Positions 41,795 through 50,477 of a stretch of DNA of 64,000 nucleotides are shown here, in pieces. Each line of letters starts with the position of its first letter. Within the stretch, counting starts at the first letter, position 1. This stretch comes from JAHEZL01 sp964406465. Its GTDB lineage: Bacteria > Bacteroidota > Bacteroidia > Flavobacteriales_C > GCA-002722245. The notes under the pieces are model-generated. The model had not been told where the DNA came from and did not search any database. It worked only from the letters and a program-made list of their open reading frames with translations. The DNA lies in assembly GCA_964406465.1 (NCBI GenBank), contig CAYORT010000003.1, positions 154,798-218,797 on the forward strand, given 5' to 3'. The translations under genes and the position numbers were made by a program.

Positions 41795-42670
41795 ATGGAA
41801 ATTTTAACTCCCCAACATTGGAAAGATTACGAGTTGATCGACTGCGGTAACGATGAAAAGCTAGAGCGCTTTGGCCAGTATATCACCATTCGTCCTGAAC
41901 CTCAGGCAGTTTGGAAACGCGCTATGCCTTATGAAAAATGGGAGCATATGGCACACGTGAAGTTTATTCCCGATTCTAGCTCACAAGGAACCTGGAAGAA
42001 ATTGAAGCAGATGCCCGACCAATGGAAAATTTCTTATGATGAACTCAACATCAAATTTCGTTTGGGATTAACCAAGTTTAAGCACGTTGGTATTTTTCCT
42101 GAACAAGCAGCCAATTGGGATTACATTTACAAATGCATTAAGCAAATGAAAACGCCTGAACCTAAGGTGTTGAATATGTTTGCCTATACTGGCGGAGCAT
42201 CGTTGGCGGCAAAAGCTGCCGGCGCCGATGTCATTCACTTAGATGCGATTAAACAAGTAGTGTCGTGGGGTAAAGAAAACATGGAGGTAAGTGGCCTAAA
42301 AGATATTCGTTGGATGGTGGAAGATGCTTTGAAGTACAGCAGAAAAGCGTCGCGAAAAGAGATAAAATACAATGGAATAATATTGGATCCTCCTGCTTTC
42401 GGACACGGACCGAATGGTGAAAGCTGGAAGCTAGAAAGAGACATTGATGAGCTTCTTTCTTGTGTTTTTGAAATGTTGGATCCTAAAGAACATTTCTTCA
42501 TTATCAACACCTATTCGCTAGGATTTTCAGCCTTGATTTTGCGTAATTTATTGAATTACTATAAGCAGGCCGATGATTCTTATGAAATTGGTGAGCTGGT
42601 TTTGAATTCAACAAACAATCAGATTTTGCCATTGGGCGTGTTTGCCAGAGGATTTCGTCAGGAAAAATAA
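41795..42670 (+). CDS. SAM-dependent rRNA-type methyltransferase (RlmI/RlmK-like domain)
   Basis: 291 residues. Motif I KVLNMFAYTGGASLAAKAAG, the acidic loop DVIHLDAIKQVVSWGKENME, motif IV YNGIILDPPAFGHGPNGESW (DPPxFG). This is the C-terminal methyltransferase half of RlmI-like 23S rRNA m5C enzymes, without the PUA domain. The N-terminus (PQHWKDYELIDCGNDEKLER) is typical of the free-standing Bacteroidota form. The target nucleotide is not known. Confidence 0.85.
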   Translation: MEILTPQHWKDYELIDCGNDEKLERFGQYITIRPEPQAVWKRAMPYEKWEHMAHVKFIPDSSSQGTWKKLKQMPDQWKISYDELNIKFRLGLTKFKHVGIFPEQAANWDYIYKCIKQMKTPEPKVLNMFAYTGGASLAAKAAGADVIHLDAIKQVVSWGKENMEVSGLKDIRWMVEDALKYSRKASRKEIKYNGIILDPPAFGHGPNGESWKLERDIDELLSCVFEMLDPKEHFFIINTYSLGFSALILRNLLNYYKQADDSYEIGELVLNSTNNQILPLGVFARGFRQEK

Positions 42671-42764
42671 TAGCTTTCCCAATCGTTAGATAGATTTATT
42701 CAATTGAAAATGCTAATCGATAGATAATTTCTAATGTATAATTGTGTTATAAAACAACACCTGT

Positions 42765-43238
42765 ATGAAACACTTGAATTCTATTGGTTTAGACGAAAAG
42801 AAGTCGAAACTTTTGGCAGCCAACCTAAACGATTTATTGGCAAATTACTCTATTTTCTATCAAAATGTTCGTGGATACCATTGGAATATCAAGGGACAAA
42901 AGTTCTTTGAATTGCATTTAAAATTTGAAGAATTATACAACGATTTGGTGTTAAAAATTGATGAGATTGCCGAACGAATTTTAACCTTGGGTTTTGCGCC
43001 AAACCACAAATATTCTGATTACAAAAAAGTATCAAAGATAACCGAGAAATCAGATGTTTCAGATGGAACAAAAGCAGTAAAAGACATTTTAGATTCTTTT
43101 AAAACCATCATCACTTTTCAGAGAGAGAATAAAAGCTTAGCAGACGAAGCGGGAGACGAAGGAACCGCCGCCTTAATGAGCGATTATATTCGCGCTCAAG
43201 AAAAGCTTGTTTGGATGTATTCTGCGTATCTTAAGTAA
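42765..43238 (+). CDS. dps: Dps-family ferritin-like protein
   Basis: 157 residues, four-helix ferritin-like. The diagnostic N-terminal helix is LANYSIFYQNVRGYHWNIKG, with the ferroxidase His in RGYHWN and Asp/Glu in LKFEELYNDLVLKIDEIAER. Dps dodecamers store iron with peroxide and bind DNA under stress. Single gene, ATG start and its own terminator, so expected to be regulated alone (oxidative stress or starvation). Confidence 0.92.
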   Translation: MKHLNSIGLDEKKSKLLAANLNDLLANYSIFYQNVRGYHWNIKGQKFFELHLKFEELYNDLVLKIDEIAERILTLGFAPNHKYSDYKKVSKITEKSDVSDGTKAVKDILDSFKTIITFQRENKSLADEAGDEGTAALMSDYIRAQEKLVWMYSAYLK

Positions 43239-43256
43239 GCAACATGTAAATACCCC

Positions 43257-43284
43257 AGAAAAGCCCGATTCGTCGGGTTTTTCT
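43257..43284 (+). terminator. Rho-independent terminator of dps
   Basis: AGAAAAGCCCGA (43257-43268) and TCGGGTTTTTCT (43273-43284) form a 12-bp stem with one G-T pair around TTCG, with a T run in the 3' arm, 18 bp after the dps stop. Confidence 0.85.
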
Positions 43285-43376
43285 ATTTGTCGACCACCCT
43301 TTATCGCCATTCATCGATTTTTTTAAAATTTAATCGAAATTCCTGCGTATTTTGGTAGCACCCAAAACAACTAAAA

Positions 43377-46300
43377 CTGACCAATCAGTTTGAAATATTG
43401 CGCTCTAAACTCGACGAGTTTATTAGGAAGTTCTATACAAATGAGCTTCTAAAGGGCGCGTTTTATTCTGTAATAATCATCTCTACATTCTTCGCAATTA
43501 GTGTGTTGTTGGAGTATTTTGGGCGGTTCGACTCTGCGATACGAACCGTTATCGCCTATTCTTTAATTTTTGTTTTTCTTGTGGTGGTGGGCAAATATTT
43601 CGTTGTGCCTCTTTTGCGTCTATATAAAATTGGCAAAACTTTGTCTTACGAAGAAGCCGCGAAGATTTTAGGCGCTCATTTTTCTTCGGTAAATGATAAA
43701 TTATTGAATGTTCTGCAGCTTCAAAGTATTTCTAGTGCCGACAATGAATTGCTGTTGGCATCAATTAACCAGAAGGTTGACGAGCTAAAACCAATTCCTT
43801 TTGTTAGCGCCATCAACCTTAAAGAGAATCTCAAGTATTTGAAATACGTTTTGTTTATTTTTATTTCGTTTTCGTTCAGCTGGTTTGCTTTTCCTGAGGT
43901 GGTGAAAGATAGTGCTCAACGAATTTTACATCCTAAAACCGAGTTTGCAGAACCTCTTCCCTATCAATTTATTATCGAGAACAAAGAGTTAAAGGTGGCT
44001 CAGAACGAGGACTTTCTTTTGGAAGTAAAAGTGAAAGGCGATGTCTTGCCAGAAGAAGTATATGTTGAGGTTGGCGATGGAAGATTTAGATTGCAAAAGA
44101 AAGACAAGCTTCATTATGCATATCTATTTAAAAATGTAAATCAAGATGTTGATTTTGTTTTGTCAACCGAAGAGTTGTCCTCTAACAAATATTCTTTGTT
44201 GGCCTTCCCAAAGGCTACCATTTCTGGACTTTCGATTAAATTGAATTATCCTGCCTATCTGCACAAGTCGTCTGAAGTCGTTAAAAACACAGGAGATTTA
44301 TTTATTCCAGAAGGAACACGAGTAGAATGGACTATCGACGCAAAGAACACAGAAAATCTTTTGATGAAAGCCAATGATTCTGTTTACAAAACCAGTTTGA
44401 TTGGCAGCGTTTATTCTCTGCGAAAGACAATTTATAGTAGCACACATTACTCCCTAGTTGCTTCTAATTCTAAGTTGATGCAGCCCAATGTGGCCAACTA
44501 TTTTATCAATGTTCAAAAAGATGCTTTTCCCGAGATTGGTGTTGAAAGCATTAGCGACTCAACGCAAGTAAATATGCTTTTGGCAAGAGGAGAGATAGCA
44601 GATGATTATGGTATTTCTAAACTTACCTTCAATTACAGAAAAGCCGGAGTGGATAAAGAATCAAGTTTTACAGTTAAAAATCTTGCTATCGATCCTTCCC
44701 TTTTACAACAAGATTTTAATTATTTTCTCAATGTGAAAGATGTGGATTTGAAGAATGGTGAATCTCTTGAATACTACTTTGAAGTGTGGGATAATGATGG
44801 TGTGAACGGACACAAATCGGTGAAAACAAAAGTGGAAAGCTTTAGATTGCCTGGTGAACATGAAATCCAAGAGAACATGGAAAAGGCTCAAAACTCCATT
44901 GCGAATCAACTTAAAGATGCTGCGCTGCAGGCCGACAAGTTGCAAAAGGAGTACGAGCAGATTAAGAAGGATTTGTTGCCAAAAAAGAATTTAGATTGGG
45001 CCGACAAGAAGAAGATTAAGGATTATTTGAAGAAGCAAAATGATTTTGCAAACAAGGTTGAAGACCTTAAAAAGCAAAATGAAGCCCTCAACGAACAAAA
45101 GGAAAATACGCTAGAACCAAGCGAAGAACTTGTTAAAAAGCAAGAGATGTTGCAGGATTTGATGGAGAAGCTGCTGCCTCAAGAAATGAAAGAGCAGTTC
45201 AAAGAATTGGAGAAGTTGCTCGATGAAATGTCGAAAGAAAAAACAGAAGATTTGTTGGAAAAAATCAATCTGAACAATAAGGATTTGGAAAAAGACTTAG
45301 ATAGGTCTTTAGAGCTTTTCAAGCAAATGGAATTTGAAGAAAAACTAGAAAATACGCTTAAAAACCTCGATAAATTGTCGAAAGAAGAGAAAGCTCTCTC
45401 GGAAAAAACTAAGGATGCCAATAAGAAGGAACAGGAAGAGCTTAAGCAAAAGCAAGATGAATTGAACAAGCAATTCGAAGATGTAAAAAAAGACATGCAA
45501 GAGTTGAAAGAAAAGAACTCAAAAATGGAATTCCCTCGAGATTTTAAAGATCCCGAACAGCAAAAGAATGAAGCGCAAGAGCAAATGAATAAGGCTTCTG
45601 AAAATTTAGAGAAAAAGCAAAATCAAAATGCCAGCGAGAATCAAAAGAAAGCTGCCGAAAAGATGCAAGAAATGGCGCAGCAATTGGGCGAAATGAAGAA
45701 GAAAGCCGAGGAGAAAAGACAATCTGAGGACATGAATGCTTTGCGACAGATTTTAGAAAATTTGTTGTACCTATCTTTTGAAGAAGAGAAATTGATGAAT
45801 CAGTTCAAACAAACCAGCATTAAAGATCCTAATTATGTTCAGCTTGTTAAGCGTCAGAACGAATTAAGGAACGATGCTAAAATTATTGAAGACTCGCTTT
45901 TTGCCCTCAGCAAGAGACAGGTTCAATTAAGTTCTGTGATTAATAAGGAAATAGGATTAATTAATGAAAACCTTAAGGAAGCCATTGCCTTTTTGGGCGA
46001 AAGACAAACTAACCTTGCAAGTGAGAAACAGCGGTATGTGATGACTTCTGCAAATAATCTAGCGTTGATGCTTGATGAGAGTTTACAGCAGATGCAGAAA
46101 AGCATGGCAGAAAAGAAATTCGGACAGCAGCAATGCAATAAGCCTGGAGGTGGAATGCCAAACATGTCGGAACTAAAGCAAATGCAAGAAGCTTTAAACA
46201 AACAGTTACAAGAAATGAAGAAAGGTCAAACACCGGGCGGAAAAGATGGGGATAAAGGAAATGGCGATTCTGGCGACAAGAAGAAATTGGCTCAAATGGC

Positions 46301-46706
46301 CGCTCAGCAATCTGCCATTCGTCAGCACATGCAAGAGATGAGCAAGCAGTTAGAAAAGGAAGGAAAGGGAATGAGTGGAAGTGGAATGAGTAAGCTTAAT
46401 GAATTGATGAAGAAAACCGAGCAAGATATTGTAAATAACAAGATTAGCGCAGAGACCATTCAGCGCCAAAAGGAAATACTAACGCGCCTGTTAGAGGCAG
46501 AAAAGGCAATGAAAGAACGAGAGTTTGAAAACGAAAGAAAAGCAAACGAAGGCAAAGATTCAAACAAGCGTAACCAAAATACAATTAAGGAGTATAAATG
46601 GCACAAAAAGGAAGAGGATGAATTATTAAAAGCGGTTCCTCCTGTGTTAAATATATTTTATAAAAAGAAAGCAAACGAGTACTTTAATGCTCCAAATGAC
46701 AAATAA
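43377..46706 (+). CDS. DUF4175-like membrane protein with long coiled coil
   Basis: About 1109 residues. Two hydrophobic helices near the N-terminus (LKGAFYSVIIISTFFAISVL and TVIAYSLIFVFLVVVGKYFV), a third at ~150-168, a periplasmic-type beta region (residues 170-490), then a highly charged Glu/Lys/Gln coiled coil from ~500 onward and a Gly/Lys-rich segment near 935. There is no ATG at the 5' end; the first ATG-like start is TTG at 43398, but homologs begin with an extra block equal to TNQFEIL, which would start at CTG 43377. It is followed by the GHKL ATPase gene, overlapping the ATG at 46696. Function unknown. Confidence 0.8.
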   Translation: MTNQFEILRSKLDEFIRKFYTNELLKGAFYSVIIISTFFAISVLLEYFGRFDSAIRTVIAYSLIFVFLVVVGKYFVVPLLRLYKIGKTLSYEEAAKILGAHFSSVNDKLLNVLQLQSISSADNELLLASINQKVDELKPIPFVSAINLKENLKYLKYVLFIFISFSFSWFAFPEVVKDSAQRILHPKTEFAEPLPYQFIIENKELKVAQNEDFLLEVKVKGDVLPEEVYVEVGDGRFRLQKKDKLHYAYLFKNVNQDVDFVLSTEELSSNKYSLLAFPKATISGLSIKLNYPAYLHKSSEVVKNTGDLFIPEGTRVEWTIDAKNTENLLMKANDSVYKTSLIGSVYSLRKTIYSSTHYSLVASNSKLMQPNVANYFINVQKDAFPEIGVESISDSTQVNMLLARGEIADDYGISKLTFNYRKAGVDKESSFTVKNLAIDPSLLQQDFNYFLNVKDVDLKNGESLEYYFEVWDNDGVNGHKSVKTKVESFRLPGEHEIQENMEKAQNSIANQLKDAALQADKLQKEYEQIKKDLLPKKNLDWADKKKIKDYLKKQNDFANKVEDLKKQNEALNEQKENTLEPSEELVKKQEMLQDLMEKLLPQEMKEQFKELEKLLDEMSKEKTEDLLEKINLNNKDLEKDLDRSLELFKQMEFEEKLENTLKNLDKLSKEEKALSEKTKDANKKEQEELKQKQDELNKQFEDVKKDMQELKEKNSKMEFPRDFKDPEQQKNEAQEQMNKASENLEKKQNQNASENQKKAAEKMQEMAQQLGEMKKKAEEKRQSEDMNALRQILENLLYLSFEEEKLMNQFKQTSIKDPNYVQLVKRQNELRNDAKIIEDSLFALSKRQVQLSSVINKEIGLINENLKEAIAFLGERQTNLASEKQRYVMTSANNLALMLDESLQQMQKSMAEKKFGQQQCNKPGGGMPNMSELKQMQEALNKQLQEMKKGQTPGGKDGDKGNGDSGDKKKLAQMAAQQSAIRQHMQEMSKQLEKEGKGMSGSGMSKLNELMKKTEQDIVNNKISAETIQRQKEILTRLLEAEKAMKEREFENERKANEGKDSNKRNQNTIKEYKWHKKEEDELLKAVPPVLNIFYKKKANEYFNAPNDK

Positions 46707-46710
46707 AACG

Positions 46711-47121
46711 ATGGAACAACAACTCTCATTTTCCTCTAAATCGGAAAACTTAAACTTGGTAGAGAAGCTGATAGACGACGTGTGCGCCAAAAACAACGTG
46801 AATGAAGATTATTACGGAAATATTTTAATTGCTATCACTGAGGCAGTTAACAACGCTATTCACCATGGTAACAAGTCGAACCCCGACAAGTCTGTGAGTG
46901 TTCATTACAACTCCGAAGGAGATAAATTGTTCTTTACAATTCAGGATGAAGGTCCGGGATTCGATTACGACAATTTGCCCGATCCAACAGATCCACAAAA
47001 TATTGAGAAACCCCACGGTAGAGGTGTTTTCTTAATGAAAAATTTGTCAGATAAAATTGATTTTTTTGATGGTGGTAGCACAGTGAAGATTGAATTCAAT
47101 GTGGGCAAGAAACCCGAATAA
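46711..47121 (+). CDS. GHKL-type ATPase (anti-sigma factor RsbW-like)
   Basis: 136 residues from the ATG at 46711 (MEQQLSFSSKSENLNLVEKL); ATGs at 46687 and 46696 are possible. HATPase_c motifs: AITEAVNNAIHHGN (N box), FFTIQDEGPGFDYDNLPDPT (G1), KPHGRGVFLMKNLSD (G2). Such proteins bind and phosphorylate anti-anti-sigma partners or act as small regulators. It overlaps the DUF4175 gene end closely and shares one base of its stop with ybeY (TAATG). Partner not in the window. Confidence 0.85.
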   Translation: MEQQLSFSSKSENLNLVEKLIDDVCAKNNVNEDYYGNILIAITEAVNNAIHHGNKSNPDKSVSVHYNSEGDKLFFTIQDEGPGFDYDNLPDPTDPQNIEKPHGRGVFLMKNLSDKIDFFDGGSTVKIEFNVGKKPE

Positions 47122-47546
47122 TGAATAATATTACTTTTAATTTTGAAGATGTTTCCCCCTTTCTAAAGAATAGGGGGAATCTTCGTTTATGGCTTAATGC
47201 TACTGCGAAAAAGGAAAAGAAAATAATCGCAAGTGTTAACTATATTTTTTGCTCAGATAAGCATCTTCTTGCTATCAATAAGCAGTATCTCAAACATGAT
47301 TATTTCACTGATGTAATTACTTTTCAGTACGACTTTTCAGAAGAAGGAGTAGCTGGCGATATTTTTATCAGTTACGATAGAATAAAAGACAACGCCAAGG
47401 AGTTCAATCAATCGATTAACAATGAACTTCATAGGGTGATGGTGCATGGACTACTCCACCTTCTAGGATATAAAGACAAAAATGCTGAACAACAGAAGGT
47501 TATGAAGAGCAAAGAAGATTTTTACTTATCTTTGAGGGCTTTTTAA
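47121..47546 (+). CDS. ybeY: Endoribonuclease YbeY
   Basis: 141 residues. The metal site HGLLHLLGYKD (H-x3-H-x4-Y-x-D) and upstream YDFSEEGVAGDIFISYDRIK are YbeY hallmarks. It is a zinc endoribonuclease acting in 16S rRNA 3' maturation and ribosome quality control. The third ligand is D in GYKDK rather than the enterobacterial GYDH, as often in this phylum. It overlaps the ATPase stop by 1 bp and is 6 bp before mnmG, so these form one operon. Confidence 0.93.
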   Translation: MNNITFNFEDVSPFLKNRGNLRLWLNATAKKEKKIIASVNYIFCSDKHLLAINKQYLKHDYFTDVITFQYDFSEEGVAGDIFISYDRIKDNAKEFNQSINNELHRVMVHGLLHLLGYKDKNAEQQKVMKSKEDFYLSLRAF

Positions 47547-47552
47547 AAAATT

Positions 47553-49415
47553 ATGGAAAATTCATTTGATGTAATTGTGGTGGGCGGTGGTCACGCAGGT
47601 TGTGAAGCTGCTCATGCGGCCGCAACGATGGGCTCGAAAGTGTTGTTGATTACAATGAACATGAATACGATAGCCCAAATGAGCTGTAATCCTGCCATGG
47701 GAGGAATAGCTAAAGGCCAGATTGTGAGGGAGATAGATGCTTTAGGGGGTATGTCGGGAATTGTTACCGACGAGACCATGATTCAGTTTAAAATGCTTAG
47801 CCGCAGTAAAGGCCCCGCGATGTGGAGTCCAAGAGCACAAAGCGATAGAATGCGTTTTGCCGAGAGCTGGAGACTGAAGTTGGAACAAAACGAGAATGTT
47901 TCTTTTTGGCAAGATATGGCCACACGTGTTGATGTTAAAGATCAAAAGGTTGTTGGCGTTGAAACTCAGCTGGGCATGTATTTTAAATGCAAATCCTTGG
48001 TTTTAACCAACGGCACATTTTTGAATGGAATAATTCATATCGGCGAGAAGAACTTCGGAGGCGGTAGAACAGCCGAAAAAGCCGCGAAAGGAATTACAGA
48101 AAGTTTAATGGAGTACGGCTTCGAAAGTGGTAGAATGAAGACAGGTACGCCGCCAAGAGTAGACGGTCGCTCCTTAGATTATTCATTGATGGAAGTTCAG
48201 CCTGGTGACGAGAATCCTTCAAAGTTTTCGTACAAGGATACTCCCCGTTTAACAACTCAAAGAGATTGTTATCTTACATACACAAACGAAGAAGTTCATG
48301 ATATTTTAAGAACCGGCTTTAGTAAGTCGCCAATGTTTCAGGGAAGAATTCAGGGGCTCGGACCCCGCTACTGCCCTTCCATAGAAGATAAGATTACCCG
48401 TTTCGCCGAGAGAGAAAGACATCAAATTTTTGTAGAACCGGAAGGATGGAATACTGTGGAGGTGTATGTGAACGGATTTAGTACCTCGTTACCAGAAGAT
48501 GTTCAGCAAGAGGCATTACGCAAAATAAAGGGCTTTGAGCGCGCTAAAATGTTTCGTCCTGGTTATGCCATTGAGTACGACTTTTTCAATCCTCAGCAGC
48601 TTAAAAACACGCTTGAAACAAAGATTGTTGAGAACCTTTATTTCGCTGGTCAGATTAATGGCACAACCGGATATGAAGAAGCCGCTTGTCAGGGTTTGAT
48701 GGCTGGTATCAATGCTCATCAGAAAAACAACAACCTCCCTCCTTTCGTGTTGCAAAGAAACGAGGCTTACATTGGTGTATTGATTGACGACCTCATTACA
48801 AAAGGCACCAATGAGCCTTATCGTATGTTCACTTCTAGAGCTGAATATAGAATTTTGTTGAGACAAGATAACGCTGATATTCGTTTGACCGCTATAGGCC
48901 ATTCTTTAGGTTTGGCAGACAGTGAAAGGCTGCAACGTGTTAGAGAAAAAGAATCTAAGGTGAAGGATTTAATAAGCAGCTTTAAGGATATTAGTATTCA
49001 GCCCGAGCAAATAAATGGGGTGATAGAATCCAAGGGGGGCTCCCCTATCAAGCAAAAACAAAAGATGTTTGCTTTACTTCAAAGACCCGAATTGCAATTA
49101 ACTGACTTTGCGTTTTTACGTGAAGTTAGCGCTTATATGACCAGCAATCATGCTGATGTGGAATTGCTGGAACAAGCAGAAATTCAAACTAAATACCAAG
49201 GTTATATAGATAAGGAAGAAGACTTCGCTAAGAAGTTTAAGAAACTGGATAATATTAAGTTGAAACCCGATTTTGATTATTCTTTGCTTAAATCTATTTC
49301 AGCTGAGGCGAAGGAAAAATTATCGAAAATTAAGCCAGAGACACTGGGGCAGGCATCAAGAATTAATGGAGTAACGCCTTCTGATATCTCTAATATTATG
49401 TTGTACCTTGACTAA
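47553..49415 (+). CDS. mnmG: tRNA uridine-34 carboxymethylaminomethyl-modification enzyme MnmG
   Basis: 620 residues, full length. FAD site VVVGGGHAGCEAAHAAATMG, then AQMSCNPAMGGIAKGQIVRE, KTGTPPRVDGRSLDYS, YCPSIEDKITRF and YFAGQINGTTGYEEAACQGL. With MnmE it installs cmnm5U at the wobble position of several tRNAs. It lacks defects. Operon with ybeY. Confidence 0.96.
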   Translation: MENSFDVIVVGGGHAGCEAAHAAATMGSKVLLITMNMNTIAQMSCNPAMGGIAKGQIVREIDALGGMSGIVTDETMIQFKMLSRSKGPAMWSPRAQSDRMRFAESWRLKLEQNENVSFWQDMATRVDVKDQKVVGVETQLGMYFKCKSLVLTNGTFLNGIIHIGEKNFGGGRTAEKAAKGITESLMEYGFESGRMKTGTPPRVDGRSLDYSLMEVQPGDENPSKFSYKDTPRLTTQRDCYLTYTNEEVHDILRTGFSKSPMFQGRIQGLGPRYCPSIEDKITRFAERERHQIFVEPEGWNTVEVYVNGFSTSLPEDVQQEALRKIKGFERAKMFRPGYAIEYDFFNPQQLKNTLETKIVENLYFAGQINGTTGYEEAACQGLMAGINAHQKNNNLPPFVLQRNEAYIGVLIDDLITKGTNEPYRMFTSRAEYRILLRQDNADIRLTAIGHSLGLADSERLQRVREKESKVKDLISSFKDISIQPEQINGVIESKGGSPIKQKQKMFALLQRPELQLTDFAFLREVSAYMTSNHADVELLEQAEIQTKYQGYIDKEEDFAKKFKKLDNIKLKPDFDYSLLKSISAEAKEKLSKIKPETLGQASRINGVTPSDISNIMLYLD

Positions 49416-49448
49416 AATTTTAATGTTCCACGTGAAACACTCACCTAA

Positions 49449-50477
49449 ATGACTATAGAAAACAAGCAAGCAAAGATTCAAAACGCAATTTTTAATGAAA
49501 TAAAAAATAGGCCCCAGAACAAGAAAAGCTCAAGGGCTTTGGTAGAAGAATTAGCTCAACTTTTGAATGTTTCAACAGATAGCGCCTATCGTCGTTTGCG
49601 TTGTGAAAAATTTCTAACTCTTGATGAACTTGAAAAAATTTCCGTCCATTTCAATGTTTCATTTGATAAGCATTTAGCTCTTTCTGATTCAAACAGCGTT
49701 GTTTTCAAGGTGGCTTTGGATCAAGAAAACACAACTCTTGATGCTTTTTTGGAAGGGATATGTGCCGACCTTGAAAAGATAGTTGCTCACCCCGAACACA
49801 AATTAATATATTCGGCAAAGGAGGTTCCAATATTTCATTTTATGCAAGTGCCAGAGCTTGCAGCCTTCAAAATGTTTTATTGGATGAAGACACTCTTTCA
49901 AATGCCCGAATATGATAATCTTTCATTTAGTTTTGATTTCATAAGCGAAAAGCATCTTGCCCTGGCGAAAAGGATTAGTGAATTATATTCAAAAGCCAAT
50001 TGTTATGAGATTTGGAATTTTGAATCTGTTCATAGTTTTATAGCACAAACCGAATTCTATTTTCAATCAGGAATGATGTATAGAGAGACTGCAATTCAGC
50101 TTTTAGATAAGTTTAGAGACTTGATGGCACACTTAAAGAAGCAGGCTGATGTTGAATATAAATTTGCGGCAAAGGCTCAGGTGCCAAAAAATCACTCAAA
50201 GAATTTCCATCTCTATTTTAATGAAATCATTTTAAGTGACAATACTATTTATGCAGAGGTTGGTGATATCTCAATGTGCTATATTCCGCACGCCTTGTTG
50301 TATTATATGACAACCACAGATAGGGCTTATTGTGATCATCTTCATAAAGTGATGGAAGGCGTGATGAGAAAATCAACAAAGATTAGTGGAACTGCTGAGA
50401 AGCACAGATCAATCTTTTTTAATTATGTGTTTCAGAAAATAGAAGAGGCTAAAACCCGACTTAATGTGGCCTTATAA
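49449..50477 (+). CDS. HTH-containing protein with large C-terminal domain
   Basis: 342 residues. N-terminal DNA-binding motif: SSRALVEELAQLLNVSTDSA followed by YRRLRCEKFLTLDELEKISV, a BetR/lambda-repressor-like helix-turn-helix. The remaining ~250 residues are helical and unrecognised (LKKQADVEYKFAAKAQVPKN, CYIPHALLYYMTTTDRAYCD). This type is common in Bacteroidota and of unknown function. It begins 33 bp after mnmG, preceded by a CCACGTGAAA-like stretch, and its end overlaps the convergent propeller gene by 6 bp. Confidence 0.72.
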   Translation: MTIENKQAKIQNAIFNEIKNRPQNKKSSRALVEELAQLLNVSTDSAYRRLRCEKFLTLDELEKISVHFNVSFDKHLALSDSNSVVFKVALDQENTTLDAFLEGICADLEKIVAHPEHKLIYSAKEVPIFHFMQVPELAAFKMFYWMKTLFQMPEYDNLSFSFDFISEKHLALAKRISELYSKANCYEIWNFESVHSFIAQTEFYFQSGMMYRETAIQLLDKFRDLMAHLKKQADVEYKFAAKAQVPKNHSKNFHLYFNEIILSDNTIYAEVGDISMCYIPHALLYYMTTTDRAYCDHLHKVMEGVMRKSTKISGTAEKHRSIFFNYVFQKIEEAKTRLNVAL

